64,000 bases of DNA from assembly GCA_922989275.2 (NCBI GenBank), contig OV277859.1, positions 35,135,501 through 35,199,500 on the forward strand, given 5' to 3'. The translations under genes were made by a program, and so were the position numbers. Of the stretch, positions 63,013 through 64,000 are shown piece after piece. The notes below the pieces were generated by a model that had not been told where the DNA came from, searched no databases, and was given only the letters and a program-made list of their open reading frames with translations. The first letter of the stretch is position 1; each line of letters starts with the position of its first letter. Source of the DNA: Gari tellinella (lineage: Eukaryota > Mollusca > Bivalvia > Cardiida > Psammobiidae).

Positions 63013-63549
63013 AGCGACTCGCAACCAGATGGTGCATTAAAAATAGTAATTTGTAAATATGTGTCAAACGCTTATATAAATGGTAAAGAATTAGTTTAGG
63101 ACAAGAAATTCTGTTTAAAAAAATGTATTTCAATAAAAAAAAATATTGGTCTCTGGTGGGATTCGAACCCGGGGCCCGGCATTGGCGGACAGAAGGCAAA
63201 ATAGGGGAAACCGCTTAGACCAATGGACCACGAAACTATCCGTTTATATCGGATCGATTTAACGTATTTCAATGTGTAGCGATCGAAAGTGCATACAACT
63301 TCGTAATTCGGCTCGTGTTTATGTCTGAGCCCGTGTAGAGAAGCAACAACAACAACTATACCGTCTACTAGTCGGTATAGAAAAACGATGGAAAATATCT
63401 AAAAATCTAAGATTCGGTGACGATTCTTGAGACTTTTTTTGGACTGATCATATTTTTTTAATGTCAGAAGCCAAATAATGCCACAAATTTGCTTTTATTT
63501 GAGTATTTTATTTTATTTTGACAAGTACACCATCCGGTTGCGAGTCCCT
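63013..63549 (-). mobile_element. T element, second copy
   Basis: 537 bp between TTAA at 63009-63012 and TTAA at 63550-63553. Ends AGCGACTCGCAACCAGATGG and CCATCCGGTTGCGAGTCCCT. The GAAGCAACAACAACAACTA block matches the 2749 copy in reverse. Confidence 0.75.
63155..63235 (-). tRNA. tRNA-like sequence in the T element (probably non-functional)
   Basis: Minus strand: GTGGTCCATTGGTCTAAGCG (box A-like) and GGGTTCGAATCCCACCAGAG (box B, T-arm). It differs from the T copy at 2749 in the D-arm and variable region but keeps the T-arm. No fully paired acceptor stem. Confidence 0.35.
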
Positions 63550-63671
63550 TTAAGAGCATCACAGACTGATCTAGAACTATTTGCATTACAGCATTTATAT
63601 GAGCATATAGTGAGTATGTAAAGTGAAAACTGCTGTGTCCATTCATCATCATATCATGCAAGGGGAGTAAT

Positions 63672-63926
63672 TTAACTCTTTCCTCCCTGAAGCTTTAAAT
63701 GAACAATTCAAGTTTCCATTTAAGTCTAATCCATTTCTGACTTTTAAGGGTTGTTTTTGTCAATGTTTGGAATTATGGCAAACAGTGAAGACCCTGATCA
63801 GAGGGCTCCATTAGGTTAGGAGCCCTCTGATCTGGGTCTTCACTGTTTGCATAGGACAAGTGTACTATTCACATGTACACTGTTTGAAAAGGACGCCTCT
63901 ATGCGGGACTAGGGTTCAAAGGGTTA
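63672..63926. mobile_element. B-family element, complete, reverse orientation
   Basis: TTAACTCTTTCCTCCCTGAA to TAGGGTTCAAAGGGTTAA. Core tip AGGGCTCCATTAGGTTAGGA with a small insertion. Confidence 0.82.
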
Positions 63927-64000
63927 AGTCAGGTTTTGACTTTGAAATATGGACATGGTCTATTTAGTCAAAGAGAAATAGTGAAATTTGACTAGAAATA
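63927..64000. mobile_element. D-type fragment at the window edge
   Basis: GTTTTGACTTTGAAATATGG resembles one arm of the D core. The rest is outside the window. Confidence 0.35.

Overview
This is a eukaryotic, AT-rich, intron-rich and repeat-saturated window. Its repeat families (hundreds of bases of AAGGTCAAGGTCAC-type tandem arrays, AACAAGAG...GGTGAGCTAAAAA elements, palindromic MITEs, tRNA-derived SINE heads) and its two genes point to a marine or freshwater mollusc, most likely a bivalve. The species is not determined.

Two protein-coding genes can be supported, both on the minus strand. (1) A complete eight-coding-exon gene runs from about 23746 down to 9785. I reconstructed it with consistent splice phases (452 codons plus stop) and recognise it as coiled-coil domain-containing protein 24 (CCDC24). 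(2) The 3' half of an SF1/UPF1-like helicase gene runs from 62913 down to the stop at 52271 in eight exons. It carries all the helicase motifs (GPPGTGKT split by an intron, VDEAG, GDHKQLRP, QYRM-HP, SQG-E-D, NVALTRARKG) and most resembles the C-terminal helicase of HELZ2. Its 5' exons lie beyond the right edge. Two weaker coding traces are on the plus strand: a cysteine-rich PAN/apple-like exon fragment (27404-27665) and an orphan terminal-exon-like segment (49902-49976).

Everything else is mainly mobile DNA. I use these family labels. A: about 245 bp, TTAA-flanked, ends CCCATTACCCCATA/TATGGGGTAATGGG, central palindrome around AAGCAGGTTGAAAGTAAAGC. B: about 250 bp, TTAA-flanked, ends CCCTTTGAACCCTAG/GGGAGGAAAGAG, central palindrome around CAAACAGTGAAGACC. 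B2: the same core with CTCTTTCAACA-type ends. C: about 200 bp, TA-flanked, pogo-like ends CAGTAAAACCTCTCTATTA, with a core resembling that of A. D and E: other pogo-like families. F: GGGGCCCGTTTCATAAAAC ends. G: AACAAGAG...hairpin...GAGCTAAAAA elements with microsatellite tails. H: TTAACCCTTAGCCCGCC ends with a CAAACAG/CAGATCAGACG core. J: 167-bp CCGAAATGGGTTAGAGGGCC hairpin element. K: about 750-bp repeat. T: TTAA-flanked element containing a tRNA-like sequence.

Layout: 0.05-9.8 kb, repeats only; 9.8-25.6 kb, CCDC24 with its introns full of A, C, D and G copies; 24.3-27 kb, upstream repeats and a possible promoter; 27.0-32.9 kb, a 5.8-kb element with 330-bp inverted termini and an 8-bp target duplication; 33.3-40.2 kb, SINE heads and large tandem-array elements; 40.2-52 kb, dense A/B/C hairpin elements, many nested in one another; 52.3-62.9 kb, the HELZ2-like helicase with hairpin elements and minisatellites in its introns; 63-64 kb, T, B and D copies.

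The most striking features are the repeated palindromic cores. Their arms covary and the same core appears with unrelated termini. Several of these elements also touch splice sites or the stop region of the two genes.
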